Shown one piece after another: positions 1 through 9,305 of a DNA stretch of 64,000 nucleotides. Location: contig NZ_CBCSCO010000006.1 of assembly GCF_965138505.1 (NCBI RefSeq), forward strand, positions 77,915 through 141,914, read 5' to 3'. The DNA is from Litorimonas haliclonae. GTDB lineage: Bacteria > Pseudomonadota > Alphaproteobacteria > Caulobacterales > Maricaulaceae. Numbering within the stretch: position 1 is the stretch's first letter; each line of letters starts with the position of its first letter. A program made the translations under genes and the position numbers. The notes under the pieces were generated by a model that ran no database searches, was not told where the DNA came from, and saw only the letters and a list, made by a program, of their open reading frames with translations.

Positions 1-638
1 GTGGCAGGGACTTCGTCGGCGGCGACATTTTCGCCTTCTTCGCCCTCAACAGCTTCGTCCTCGTCTTCTTCGATCAGAGCGCGGGAGGCGATAAGTGTTG
101 CGATAGTAAAGTCACGGTCCGTAATGGATGGCTTGACGTTCTTCGGCAAACTCACATCAGACATGTGAAGTGTATCGCCAATTTCCAACTTGGATACGTC
201 AGCTTCGATGGAGTCCGGAATTTCGCCCGCCGGGCATTTCACTTCGATAGCGTGACGTACAACGTTGAGCGTTCCGCCTTCTTTCAGGCCAGGGGACTCT
301 TCTTCGCCGATGAAGTTCACAGAAACTTCAACTTCAATGATAGTCTTGTCTGTCACGCGGAATAGGTCGACGTGAACAGGCATGTCGCTAACAGGGTGGA
401 ACTGAACGTCCTTGGTCAGAACTTTCTGCTTTTTACCGTCATGCGAAATTTCGATCATGGATTGCAGGAATTGGCCGGAGTTGAGCGCTCGCAGAACCTC
501 GTTATACTTGAAAGAAATAGAAACAGGCGCTTCGTCTCCTCCATATACAACACCGGGCACAAGGCCGTTACGGCGGGCGGCACGGGCATTCCCGGAACCT
601 GAATTTTCACGGATATCTACGTCCAGAACAACACTCAT
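1..638 (-). CDS. rplY: 50S ribosomal protein L25/general stress protein Ctc (3' end cut by window)
   Basis: Large-subunit protein that binds 5S rRNA. Reading the minus strand from the ATG at 638 gives an N-terminus beginning MSVVLDVDIRENSGSGNARA, followed by the L25 signature region RRNGLVPGVVYGG. A second beta domain of the long Ctc (TL5) form follows, then an acidic tail rich in Glu and Asp. The frame is open to base 1, so about 212 codons are seen and the C-terminus is missing. An AGGAC ribosome site precedes the ATG. In many alphaproteobacteria this gene neighbours prs; here a restriction-modification gene separates them. Family identity is firm; the true end is outside the window. Confidence 0.93.
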   Translation of the reverse strand, partial: MSVVLDVDIRENSGSGNARAARRNGLVPGVVYGGDEAPVSISFKYNEVLRALNSGQFLQSMIEISHDGKKQKVLTKDVQFHPVSDMPVHVDLFRVTDKTIIEVEVSVNFIGEEESPGLKEGGTLNVVRHAIEVKCPAGEIPDSIEADVSKLEIGDTLHMSDVSLPKNVKPSITDRDFTIATLIASRALIEEDEDEAVEGEEGENVAADEVPA

Positions 639-876
639 TGTCTTCGTCCTTTAATGGTCAATCGGCGGGCCGCTTAAAAAAGACAAAGCCGCCATCGGGG
701 CGGCCCATTCATCTGTCTCTCGCAAAACACGCGTAAAGTCGCGCGCTCTATAAGCAAAGCCGAGAGGGAGCGCAAGTCCGTAAGGTGTGAAAATATACAC
801 GATTAAGCGCAATTTTAGCCCCAAAATTTTAGAGACTGCAACTTGCCCGTCTTTAACGGAGGTCATAGGACGGGAT

Positions 877-3800
877 ATGCCGCTATTCAATGCCCGATTC
901 CTAAAAAAGACTATTGGCGAGACTCCGCCTCCGATTCCGGCGGAGCATCGTACGATCCTTGAAAGCTGGTCGGCAGATGTAAAAACAAACCGCATCAAGG
1001 AAGTCACCGAAAGTCAGATTGAAAGCCGATTCTACGAAGAAATCGTCAAGTCCGTTCTGGGCTATAGCGGGGAAGGGGCTGCCGAAACATTCCAAAGCGA
1101 ACCGAAAGTCAATATCGGCACGGGCATTGTCGATCTGGCGCTGGGGGATTTTGATAAGTCGGGACGTAAGGATGTAAAGGTTCCTTTCGAATTGAAGGGC
1201 GCAAGAACTTCTGACCTCGACGCCATCATGTCCGGACGTAATATCACGCCAGTGCAGCAGGCCTGGCAATATGCTGTCGCCAATTCCGGCACAAAGTGGA
1301 TATTGGTCTGTAACATGACAGAGCTGCGGCTTTATTCTTACGATCGGGGCATAAACGAGTATGAGCGGTGGGAGCTTTACCGCCTGACCGACCCCTATGA
1401 ATATGCCCGGTTCAAGCTTTTACTCTCCCCGGAGAACCTGCTCACGGATGTCACGCGCGGTTTGCTCCGCAAATCCCGCGATGTTGATCAGGAAATCTCT
1501 GAACAACTCTATGCCGATTATAAGGATTTGCGGCTTGGCCTGATTGGCGAAATCCGCCGCACCCGCAAGGATATTCCTGCCGAAACCGCCATCAAGACGG
1601 CGCAAACCATTCTTGACCGCATCCTCTTTATCGCCTTTGCGGAGGATACGGGGCTCCTACCGGAAAACACGATCAAGAAAGCTTATGAATTTCGAAATGA
1701 TTACGGCGATCCGGTTCCGGCGTGGCAGCAATTCAAGGGCCTGTTCCGCGCCGTGGATAAGGGAAATGAAGCCCTAAAAATTCCGCGTTACAATGGCGGG
1801 CTATTCGAGGAAAACGACCTGATTTCGTCATTGGAGCTGAGCGACACGCTCATGGCCGGGTTCAAGGCCCTGGCCGACTATGATTTTGCCAGCGAGGTGC
1901 GCGTGACGGTGCTGGGGCGGATATTCGAACAATCCATTACCGATCTGGAAGAGCTGCAATCCATCGCGCAAAACGATATTGATTTCGACGCCCCCAAATC
2001 GCTCGGCACGACGGGACGGCGCAAACGTGAAGGGGTTATCTACACGCCAGATTATATCGCCGAATTCATTGTCGATCAGACCATTGGAACGCGGTTGAAA
2101 GAGCTGTTTTCCATGTGCGTCGCCAAATATGCCAAAAAGGGCGAGGTTGAAGATTATGAAAATATCATCTGGAAAAAAGGTAAGTCGGTCAATGGCAGCA
2201 CTGATATCGACGCCTGGCGGGCCTATCGTGAGTTGATTTCAGAGTTGAAAGTCGTCGATCCGGCCTGTGGGTCGGGCGTTTTTCTGGTCACGGCATTCGA
2301 CTATCTGAAAACAGAATATAACCGGGTAAATAACAAGATAGCCGAGCTCGACCCGAAAGGCGCAATGGACTTGTTCGATACTGACCGCGAAGTCCTGACG
2401 AAAAATCTCTACGGCGTGGATGTGAATGCGGAAAGCGTGGAAATCACCAAGCTCTCGCTCTGGCTGAAAACGGCCAAATATGGCAAGGTACTGGACAGCC
2501 TCGATGGGAATATCAAAGTCGGGGACAGCCTGATCGGCACGTCCAATTTCGCTTATCACGAACATAGTTTTGACTGGCGCACGGCCTTTCCACAGGTCGA
2601 GGACGGATTATTTGATATCGTTCTCGGCAATCCGCCCTATGTGCGTCAGGAACGGTTCAAAGACATCAAAGAGGCGCTAAAGAAACGTTATGAGGTCTAT
2701 CACGGCGTGGCGGATCTGTTCGTCTATTTCTTTGAACGCGGTATGCGGCAGTTAAAAGAGGGCGGACGCCTCGGCTATATCTGCTCCTCGACCTTTTTCA
2801 AAACAAATAGCGGCGGGCCGCTTCGGAATTATATCGCCGCGAACGGCTTGATTGAAACCATGGTGGATTTTGGCGATCTACAGGTCTTTGAAGGGGTCAC
2901 AACCTATCCCGCCATTTTGACAGTTAGAAAAGGCACGCCCGCCCCCGGGCGTCATACCAAATTCTGGGTGCTGGACGACCTGCCCAGAGATAATTTTGCC
3001 GCCGCTTATGAGGATAAGGCGCAGGAATTTGACCAGTCTGATCTGTCAAGTGCGGCGTGGAAATTCGAAGCGCCGGAGCTGATTGCGCTCCGCCGAAAAC
3101 TGACCGAAGGCCGCAAAACCTTGAAAGAGGTTTATGGGTCGCCCTACCGCGGAATTTTGACAGGCCGAAATGAAGCCTTCGTTATTGACCGCGCCACGCG
3201 TGATAGGTTGGTGAAAGAGGATGGACGGACTGTTGAAAGATTGAAACCTTGGTTGGTCGGACGAGATTTGAAAAAGTGGCGGGTCGAGCCGCAAGATCAA
3301 TATCTGATTTTCTTTCCCAAAGGGTGGACAGAAGAGACTTATGGCGAGCTTACGGAAACCAAAGCTTGGCAAAAGTTGGAAACAGACTTTCCAGCCATTT
3401 GTGAACACCTTCTCCCATATGCGCAGGTGTGTAGAAAACGGACAGATCAAGGGGATTACTGGTGGGAGTTAAGGGCGTGTGATTATTACGATAAATTTGA
3501 AGAACCGAAGATTATTTATCCTGATTTGTCTCAAGGGCCAAAATTCTCCAGTAATATTAAATGTTATTCTCCCAACACAACATACTTTATTCCCCAAAAT
3601 GACGAAGCACTCGTTGGTTTGCTCAATGCTAACATTACTTGGTTTTTCTTAAGAGGAATCTCTGATGCAATGAGAGGTGGTACTTGGCGCATGTTCTCTC
3701 AGAACATTGAACGAATTCCTATTCCGTTTATTACTTCGTCTATTCGAAAAGAAGTAAACTCTTTATCAAAAGTTTGCCAACAGAGCTGGGAAAAGACATT

Positions 3801-4119
3801 TCTAATTATGCGTCGTGTCCAAAATCGTATCCCGGACCTTTGCCCGGACGACCGCGATCCGAAACTGTCCAACAAGCTGAAAGACTGGCACAGACTACCC
3901 GACTTCGCCGCGTTTCGTAAGGAAATCAAGCGCGTTTATAAAACGGATATTCCGCTCTCGGAACGCAGCGAGTGGGAGGCATGGCTGGAAACGGAACGCA
4001 CCGCCATCGGAGCGTTACAAGGGCAAATTGCCAGCGCCGAGGCCGAGATTAACCGAATTGTCTATGAGCTGTTCGATCTCACCCCGGAGGAAATCGCCCT
4101 GATCGAGGCAAATGTATAA
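877..4119 (+). CDS. Type IIG restriction-modification enzyme (Eco57I-like N6-adenine methyltransferase with nuclease domain)
   Basis: Single polypeptide that should both cut DNA and methylate adenine. From the chosen start (1080 aa) a PD-(D/E)XK-like nuclease core lies near residues 80-110 (D86, then E105-L-K107). The SAM-binding motif DPACGSG is at 461-467 and the adenine-MTase catalytic motif NPPY at 585-588. The C-terminal third should be the target recognition domain, with a helical end. The start at 877 has AGGA six bases upstream; an in-frame GTG at 787 would add 30 residues but its AAGG is one base away. It lies alone between rplY and prs, ending 2 bp from the end of prs. The stretch at about 3430-3830 is visibly AT-richer than the rest. 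BREX PglX has related MTase motifs but no other BREX genes are present. Confidence 0.85.
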   Translation: MPLFNARFLKKTIGETPPPIPAEHRTILESWSADVKTNRIKEVTESQIESRFYEEIVKSVLGYSGEGAAETFQSEPKVNIGTGIVDLALGDFDKSGRKDVKVPFELKGARTSDLDAIMSGRNITPVQQAWQYAVANSGTKWILVCNMTELRLYSYDRGINEYERWELYRLTDPYEYARFKLLLSPENLLTDVTRGLLRKSRDVDQEISEQLYADYKDLRLGLIGEIRRTRKDIPAETAIKTAQTILDRILFIAFAEDTGLLPENTIKKAYEFRNDYGDPVPAWQQFKGLFRAVDKGNEALKIPRYNGGLFEENDLISSLELSDTLMAGFKALADYDFASEVRVTVLGRIFEQSITDLEELQSIAQNDIDFDAPKSLGTTGRRKREGVIYTPDYIAEFIVDQTIGTRLKELFSMCVAKYAKKGEVEDYENIIWKKGKSVNGSTDIDAWRAYRELISELKVVDPACGSGVFLVTAFDYLKTEYNRVNNKIAELDPKGAMDLFDTDREVLTKNLYGVDVNAESVEITKLSLWLKTAKYGKVLDSLDGNIKVGDSLIGTSNFAYHEHSFDWRTAFPQVEDGLFDIVLGNPPYVRQERFKDIKEALKKRYEVYHGVADLFVYFFERGMRQLKEGGRLGYICSSTFFKTNSGGPLRNYIAANGLIETMVDFGDLQVFEGVTTYPAILTVRKGTPAPGRHTKFWVLDDLPRDNFAAAYEDKAQEFDQSDLSSAAWKFEAPELIALRRKLTEGRKTLKEVYGSPYRGILTGRNEAFVIDRATRDRLVKEDGRTVERLKPWLVGRDLKKWRVEPQDQYLIFFPKGWTEETYGELTETKAWQKLETDFPAICEHLLPYAQVCRKRTDQGDYWWELRACDYYDKFEEPKIIYPDLSQGPKFSSNIKCYSPNTTYFIPQNDEALVGLLNANITWFFLRGISDAMRGGTWRMFSQNIERIPIPFITSSIRKEVNSLSKVCQQSWEKTFLIMRRVQNRIPDLCPDDRDPKLSNKLKDWHRLPDFAAFRKEIKRVYKTDIPLSERSEWEAWLETERTAIGALQGQIASAEAEINRIVYELFDLTPEEIALIEANV

Positions 4120-4121
4120 GC

Positions 4122-5063
4122 CTAACTGAACAGTTTGGAGACGCTTTCGTCATTGGCAATACGGCGGATAGCTTCGCCGAGCAGGGTCGCTGTGGAGCAT
4201 TCGCGAATCTTCGGGCAATTTTTGACGGCGTCCGGTTGCGCAATGGTGTCTGTGATAACAACTTCTGTCAGCTCTGACTTGGTAATGCGTTCCACCGCCG
4301 GATCGGATAATACGCCGTGGGTGATATAGGCAGAAACGGTATTGGCCCCGTGATCCTTGAGCGCTTTAGCTGCATTGCAGAGCGTCCCACCGGAATCGAT
4401 GATATCATCATAGAGGATACAGCTACGTCCTGCGACATCGCCGATAATGTTCATGACTTCTGATTCGCCGGCTTTGGGGCGGCGTTTATCGACAATGGCG
4501 ATATCGGCATTAAACATTTTCGCGATAGCGCGGGTTCTTACGACGCCGCCCGTGTCCGGAGAGACAAACAACAGATTTTCCCGATCCGACGCCGTAAAAC
4601 GATCTTTGATGTCATTCACAAAGACGGGCTGTCCGAAAAGATTGTCCGTTGGGATGTCGAAAAACCCCTGAATTTGTCCGGCGTGGAGGTCAACGGTCAG
4701 AACGCGGTGAGCGCCCGCCTTAGAAATCAGATTAGCTACGAGTTTGGCCGAGATCGGGGTCCGTCCACCTGTTTTTCTGTCCTGACGGGCATAGCCGAAA
4801 TAAGGAATGACAGCCGTGATGCGCTGCGCCGAAGCCCGGACAAGCGCGTCGATCAGGATGAGGAGTTCCATCAAATGATCATTAGCGGGGGCCGAAGTCG
4901 GCTGAACAAGGAATATATCCTCACCGCGCACATTTTCATTTATTTTGGCGAAAATTTCCTGATCGCGGAACCGTTCTATATCAACGGAGGTGAGCGGAAT
5001 ATCGAGAACATCGGCGATGCCCCGGGCGAGAGGTTCATTGGCCGTGCCGCTGATCAGTTTCAT
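4122..5063 (-). CDS. prs: Ribose-phosphate pyrophosphokinase (PRPP synthetase)
   Basis: Makes PRPP from ribose 5-phosphate and ATP for purine, pyrimidine, His, Trp and NAD synthesis. At 313 aa it has normal length. Visible motifs are YARQDRK (91-97, ATP contact), the catalytic flexible-loop segment DLHAGQIQGFF (125-135) and the PRPP-binding loop DDIIDSGGT (219-227). It converges with the restriction-modification gene with only 2 bp between stops, and no terminator hairpin is visible there. Confidence 0.97.
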   Translation of the reverse strand: MKLISGTANEPLARGIADVLDIPLTSVDIERFRDQEIFAKINENVRGEDIFLVQPTSAPANDHLMELLILIDALVRASAQRITAVIPYFGYARQDRKTGGRTPISAKLVANLISKAGAHRVLTVDLHAGQIQGFFDIPTDNLFGQPVFVNDIKDRFTASDRENLLFVSPDTGGVVRTRAIAKMFNADIAIVDKRRPKAGESEVMNIIGDVAGRSCILYDDIIDSGGTLCNAAKALKDHGANTVSAYITHGVLSDPAVERITKSELTEVVITDTIAQPDAVKNCPKIRECSTATLLGEAIRRIANDESVSKLFS

Positions 5064-5169
5064 GCGATTTTATCCGTATCAAGAGCCGCTGGCAAAACGC
5101 CGGTAGGCTCGGTCGTGTTAGGGGCGTCTTAGGGGGGCGAATCAGGTGAGTCTAGAGCTGAGAGGTGAT

Positions 5170-5919
5170 TCACCTGCGGATTATGACAGAAAGATTACGC
5201 CCATAGCCTTTCACCCCCTCATGGGTGTTGCGGCGATAGCTGAAATAGTCCTCGGCTTGGCCATAAGTACAGTCGCCAAGCCAGGCGCAGCTTTCAATGC
5301 CACTCGCTCTCAGGCGCGACAGGATAAAACCCGGCAGGTCAAAATGCGGAATGTCTTTTGCGCTATCTTTGAAAAACCGCTCAAATGTCTCGTCGATGTC
5401 CATAAATTCCGATTTGAACGCGTCCCCGACTTCGTAATTGGGTTGGCTGATACACGCGCCTAGCACCGCAGACATATTGGCGGGGGAGGCGCCAGCCTCA
5501 CACATGGCGGCAACTGTGCTCTCGACAATTCCGCCCAGCGCCCCGCGCCATCCGGCGTGGCACGCGCCGATGACTCCGGCTTCTGCGTCTTCAAACAGGA
5601 CAGGGCCACAATCGGCGGAAAGAACGGAGAGAGCAATGCCCTTGGTTGTCGTGACTAGACCATCTGCCTTTAAAGGCGAAGAGGGCGGCTCTGAGATGAT
5701 TTCAACCTGATCCGAATGGATCTGATGAAGACTGACCAGGTGATCAGCCTGGAGGGCGTCTGATATCCGCTTTCGGTTTTCGGCGACATCCATCGGACTG
5801 TCCTCCGAGCGTTCTCCGGCGTTCAGACTTTCGTAAATCCCTTGAGACACGCCGCCTTGCCGACCAAAGAAACCGTGGCTTGAGGTGAGGGAGGAGTGGG
5901 TCTTAAATGGAGGCGTCAT
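5170..5919 (-). CDS. pgeF: Polyphenol oxidase/laccase-domain protein (YfiH/PgeF family)
   Basis: DUF152 (Cu-oxidase_4) family. Members are described as purine nucleoside phosphorylases or adenosine deaminases with laccase-like activity, and E. coli PgeF as a peptidoglycan-editing factor. Metal-site motifs are HQIHSD (65-70), ADCGP (102-106) and HAGWRG (121-126). The ATG at 5919 overlaps the midA stop as ATGA, so this start was chosen over a longer frame opening at 5964. Length is 249 aa, normal for the family. It is the last gene of the lgt-midA-pgeF operon. Confidence 0.9.
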   Translation of the reverse strand: MTPPFKTHSSLTSSHGFFGRQGGVSQGIYESLNAGERSEDSPMDVAENRKRISDALQADHLVSLHQIHSDQVEIISEPPSSPLKADGLVTTTKGIALSVLSADCGPVLFEDAEAGVIGACHAGWRGALGGIVESTVAAMCEAGASPANMSAVLGACISQPNYEVGDAFKSEFMDIDETFERFFKDSAKDIPHFDLPGFILSRLRASGIESCAWLGDCTYGQAEDYFSYRRNTHEGVKGYGRNLSVIIRR

Positions 5920-7025
5920 TCTCGAAATCCTAACGGTGTTTGCAGGCCGGGGGATTGTAGACACACGGCCTTAAACAACTCTCCCATTTCCGCTTCATCC
6001 GTCAGGCGGTGAAGTTGCCGCGCTATGACGGCCTTCGAATCAGGTTGAGCTCGAGCGAGGGCCACGGCGCGCATTTCCAGCCCAAGTTTAGACAGAAACT
6101 CCCTCTGGGTCACGGGGCCACTCGTGGTTAAACCTTCGGAGTCTCCCACCTGGATCAAGGTTTGGAAATCAACCCGCGCGGTCAGGTCACTCTCGCCCGG
6201 CTGCTCGAACACACCAATTTTCTTATGCCGCTTCAGGGCTTGGAGCGTGTCGCCAAATTCTGTGACTTCCGGGCCATAATCAATAAAGAGCGCGCGGCCC
6301 GGATGCGCTTTAAATCGCGTCTTCAGAGTCTCTATGATTTGATGAAGGGAAGGGCAGGTTTCTAGTAACTCGTCCTTTCTGGCCTCGCTTTGGGCGTCAG
6401 GAATAAAACTCTTCGCCGTTGCACCTATCGGCTCAGGGCCAATTTCAAACCGCAGACGGCCATCTTCATCCAGTCCCACATGGCGTTCATGCCAGCCGTC
6501 TTTTCCAGCAAAGGGATCGCGTTGCACGAATTGCCGTATAGGGAGGCAGTCGAGAAATTCATTTCCGACTACCAAGGACGGGCCGGCTGGCGCGGTCTCA
6601 AGACTTGTAACCCATTGAACCGGAAAACCGAGATGTCCGAGTGTCTGCCCTTGCACGGCTTCGAGGGCGGAGGAGGCTTCGATCAAGACGACCTGAACAG
6701 CTTTTTTAAAATCTTTATCCAAAGACGCCGCGCGAAGCATGTCGCCCATCATTACGCCGCGGCCAGGGCCGAGCTCAATTAGGAAAAACGGATCGGGCTT
6801 TCCTAAATCCATCCAGCTTTGCAGGGCGAAAAGCCCCAGAACTTCACCGAACATCTGGCTGATTTCGGGGGCAGTGATAAAATCTCCGGCGCTGCCGAGA
6901 GGGTCGCGGGTGGGATAGAATCCGTCCACCGGATCAAGCAGGCACAGCGTCATATATTCGGCGACGCTGATGGGGCCAGTTGATTTTATAAGCGCCTTAA
7001 TCCGGTCTTCGAGCTTCGTACTCAT
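5916..7025 (-). CDS. SAM-dependent methyltransferase, MidA/NDUFAF7 family
   Basis: Class I SAM-dependent protein arginine methyltransferase family (DUF185). The mitochondrial homologue NDUFAF7 methylates NDUFS2 during complex I assembly. The SAM-binding glycine motif ELGPGRG is at 84-90, preceded by the family-typical region around GDFITAPEISQMFGE. Length (369 aa) fits. The ATG overlaps the lgt stop as ATGA and the stop overlaps pgeF the same way, so the three genes should be translationally coupled. The bacterial substrate is not established; complex I is an inference. Confidence 0.9.
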   Translation of the reverse strand: MSTKLEDRIKALIKSTGPISVAEYMTLCLLDPVDGFYPTRDPLGSAGDFITAPEISQMFGEVLGLFALQSWMDLGKPDPFFLIELGPGRGVMMGDMLRAASLDKDFKKAVQVVLIEASSALEAVQGQTLGHLGFPVQWVTSLETAPAGPSLVVGNEFLDCLPIRQFVQRDPFAGKDGWHERHVGLDEDGRLRFEIGPEPIGATAKSFIPDAQSEARKDELLETCPSLHQIIETLKTRFKAHPGRALFIDYGPEVTEFGDTLQALKRHKKIGVFEQPGESDLTARVDFQTLIQVGDSEGLTTSGPVTQREFLSKLGLEMRAVALARAQPDSKAVIARQLHRLTDEAEMGELFKAVCLQSPGLQTPLGFRE

Positions 7026-7942
7026 TTTTTAGGTTTAGCTGTCTCGGGGTCGGCCACGCGTTTCGGCGAAACAGGGGAACGTTTCCAGGCCCAGATCATC
7101 AAGATTGCGCCGATTACGATCATGGGAAGGGAATACGCCATGCCGCGCGTGAGTTCGCCGATAAGAGGGTAAGTCCCGAACTGCGGGATATTGTCCGGCG
7201 TCCGGACAAACTCAACGCTGAAACGGAACAGACCATAAAAGAACATGAGCGCGCCAAAAACGACGCCCGGCTTGGTCAGCGCTTTAAATCTCGTGCAAAG
7301 AATACGTAGGATAAGCCAGAGAACAAACCCCTCGAGAAAGGCTTCGTAAAGCTGGCTCGGATGGCGAGGTTGAGAATCCGGAGCGGTTGAAAAAATAAAC
7401 CCCCAAGGCACATCTGTGACGCGGCCATAAAGCTCTTCATTGACGAAATTTGTGAGCCTGACCAAGCCCAAACCAATCGGCGCGCCGACGCTTGCCATAT
7501 CTCCGATGCGGAGCTTGGGAACCTTTGTCCGCCAGCTCGAATAAGCGCAGGCCGCGACCACGCCGAGAAAGCCCCCATGAAAACTCATCCCGCCTGTCCA
7601 GACTTTGAAAATATCCAGAGGCGCTTCCCAAATTGTGGAGGTAGAATAGAAAAGTATATAACCGAGACGCCCGCCAACAATAATGCCGAGCAGGCAGTAG
7701 AACATCAAATCCTGCAGCATGGTTTTGGTCGGCACGACTTCGGGTAGGCGCGTGGCCCCATTGGCGATCCAGATATCTTTACGCTGGCACAGGCGATTGG
7801 CGTAATAATAGGCCCCGAACACACCCACGAGGTAGGCGAGGCCGTACCATTTGACCGAGAGCGGCCCGATAGAAAAAGCCTCGTCACTCAGCCAGGTCGG
7901 AAAGACAATTGCCTGAAAGTCAGATATCAATGCCAAAAACAT
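7022..7942 (-). CDS. lgt: Prolipoprotein diacylglyceryl transferase
   Basis: Inner-membrane enzyme that moves diacylglyceryl from phosphatidylglycerol to the lipobox cysteine, the first step of lipoprotein maturation. It has about seven hydrophobic segments in 306 aa. Conserved motifs are GGMSFHGG (117-124), RLTNFVNEELYG (162-173, the Lgt signature with small changes) and RHPSQLYEA (193-201). It is the first gene of lgt-midA-pgeF; the upstream gap to the divergent UbiK-like gene should hold both promoters. Confidence 0.96.
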   Translation of the reverse strand: MFLALISDFQAIVFPTWLSDEAFSIGPLSVKWYGLAYLVGVFGAYYYANRLCQRKDIWIANGATRLPEVVPTKTMLQDLMFYCLLGIIVGGRLGYILFYSTSTIWEAPLDIFKVWTGGMSFHGGFLGVVAACAYSSWRTKVPKLRIGDMASVGAPIGLGLVRLTNFVNEELYGRVTDVPWGFIFSTAPDSQPRHPSQLYEAFLEGFVLWLILRILCTRFKALTKPGVVFGALMFFYGLFRFSVEFVRTPDNIPQFGTYPLIGELTRGMAYSLPMIVIGAILMIWAWKRSPVSPKRVADPETAKPKK

Positions 7943-8069
7943 GCAAACCCTGCCAAATTATGTGTTCAAGACATTATTTGCCTTTGATAAGGACTCAAAC
8001 ATCTGGAAAAGCCTCTAACCCGTCCCTATCTATGAATCAAAGCCAAACTCTGTTTAAAAGGCCAAAGTG

Positions 8070-8447
8070 ATGCAAAGCAAATCCCGTCCTCTCGACGATA
8101 TTTCAAATTTCCTGACAAATGCCGCCGGGGCGCTCAAAGGCGTCGGTGATGAAGTCAAAGCCATGTCCCGCTCTCAGGCAGAAAAATTCATTGCCGATAT
8201 GGATTTGGTCAGCCGGGATGAACATGAAGTTCTGAAAGCGCGGCTAGACAAAGCCCTCGCCGAAATCGAAGCGTTAAAAAAGGCAAAGAGCCCGAAACCC
8301 GCTGCCAAGAAAAGCGCATCCACCAAGAAACCTGCCTCAACCAAAAAAACCGTTTCTGCCGCGAAAGAAGGATCTGCAAAAAAATCTGCGACAGCAAGAG
8401 CAGGTGCAAAGAAGCCTGCCTCAACCAAGTCTAATAAGTCGTCTTGA
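8070..8447 (+). CDS. UbiK-family accessory factor (BMFP domain) with Lys/Ala/Ser-rich tail
   Basis: Residues 1-72 match the small coiled-coil BMFP/YqiC family, which includes UbiK, an accessory factor for ubiquinone biosynthesis. A helical N-terminus (SNFLTNAAGALKGVGDEVKA) is followed by a heptad-like helix ending EIEALKKAK. The last 50 residues are a low-complexity tail of KKSAS, KKPAS and KKTVS-type repeats resembling histone H1. The usual protein is about 80-100 aa, so the tail is an addition. AAAAGG lies 8 bases before the ATG; a GTG one codon earlier is possible. A terminator follows. Confidence 0.75.
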   Translation: MQSKSRPLDDISNFLTNAAGALKGVGDEVKAMSRSQAEKFIADMDLVSRDEHEVLKARLDKALAEIEALKKAKSPKPAAKKSASTKKPASTKKTVSAAKEGSAKKSATARAGAKKPASTKSNKSS

Positions 8448-8490
8448 CCCTCTGCGACGACTTTTGAACATATAATTATATTTTTCGAGG

Positions 8491-8513
8491 AGCCTCCAAA
8501 TCGGAGGCTTTTT
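8491..8513 (+). terminator. Rho-independent terminator after the UbiK-like gene
   Basis: Perfect 7-bp stem AGCCTCC/GGAGGCT with a 5-base loop, followed by five T. It lies 44 bp after the stop codon. Confidence 0.85.
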
Positions 8514-8746
8514 CATTGCCCGCAATATAATTACAGAGCTGTCAGCTAGATGAACCTCTGACAACAGGGGCGTTCAGTTTCTGTTCAACCGTGTTACTCT
8601 ATAACAAGACTTGCGTGCGTCCCCCCTGATTCGCCCCGTCATCCGAGACTTTGCAAATCGGGGCACGTAGCAGGGCGGTTGCTCTTTTCGATGGTATGGT
8701 GGTTCTCTCTCTCCCCCGCATCGAAAACAGCGCCGCCTCTGTCTTT

Positions 8747-9259
8747 TTAAGGGAAGGTATGTCCGCCGCCATTGCCCGTTGATCCTTCAGGGTCAAAAAA
8801 GAAGAGGCGATTATAGGTCTTGCCTGCAAGACGGATACCGACGGACAGATATCCCGATATCTTCCATTGCCCGTTCTCCGCCTTAACCGGCAAGGTCATA
8901 TCTCCTTCGACAATTACCTTCATCCGGTCGGATCCAGCTTGGGCGGCCGTAGGCGGCGCCCAGTGGTCTACTCTGGAGGCTGCGCTTTCTTTGCTGAATG
9001 GGGACAGGTCATACTTCCCGACACTGGAAGTTCCAATTGAAATTATCGTGCAGTCAGTGACGGAGACGCCAATATCATCGGAAGCATTTCCCGTGGCCGT
9101 TATTTTAAAACCGAGCGTATCTCCGGCGGTGAAGTGATAGGTTCCGGCAAGGGCGCCCTCTATGACTTCAGGCGACCCCTCGGGTGAGGTAATTTTATAT
9201 TGTAAACTTCGCGTGATTTGGTTCACGTCAAATTCGAGTTCTAAAACATAATCAGTCAT
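8747..9259 (-). CDS. Hypothetical beta-rich protein
   Basis: A 170-aa protein of unknown function. It has no signal peptide and no membrane segment. Alternating polar and hydrophobic residues (GDTLGFKITATG, WKISGYLSVGIRLAG) suggest a beta-sandwich. There is a Trp-Ala-Pro-Pro motif in the middle and a Gly-rich end. It starts 46 bp after the stop of the winged-helix/TPR regulator on the same strand, so the two are probably cotranscribed. The arrangement faintly recalls AidA/PixA inclusion-body proteins, but I could not confirm this. The 233 bp between its stop and the UbiK-like gene's terminator hold nothing I can name. Confidence 0.6.
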   Translation of the reverse strand: MTDYVLELEFDVNQITRSLQYKITSPEGSPEVIEGALAGTYHFTAGDTLGFKITATGNASDDIGVSVTDCTIISIGTSSVGKYDLSPFSKESAASRVDHWAPPTAAQAGSDRMKVIVEGDMTLPVKAENGQWKISGYLSVGIRLAGKTYNRLFFFDPEGSTGNGGGHTFP

Positions 9260-9305
9260 AAGCGCCCATATTAAATGTGTGATGAAGTGAATTTTATAGC
9301 GGAGG

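Noticed and set aside
787..876. GTG start extending the restriction-modification protein by 30 residues
   Set aside because: Its AAGG is one base from the GTG, whereas the ATG at 877 has a well-spaced AGGA and begins the family-like sequence.
877..4119. BREX PglX methyltransferase
   Set aside because: No pglZ, brxC or other BREX genes, and an N-terminal nuclease-like core is present.
5163..5175. AGGTGA/TCACCT palindrome at the end of pgeF
   Set aside because: Short, overlaps the coding end and has no T-tract.
8599..8829. 76-codon frame on the minus strand
   Set aside because: Overlaps the end of the better-supported hypothetical gene and has no coding character or ribosome site.
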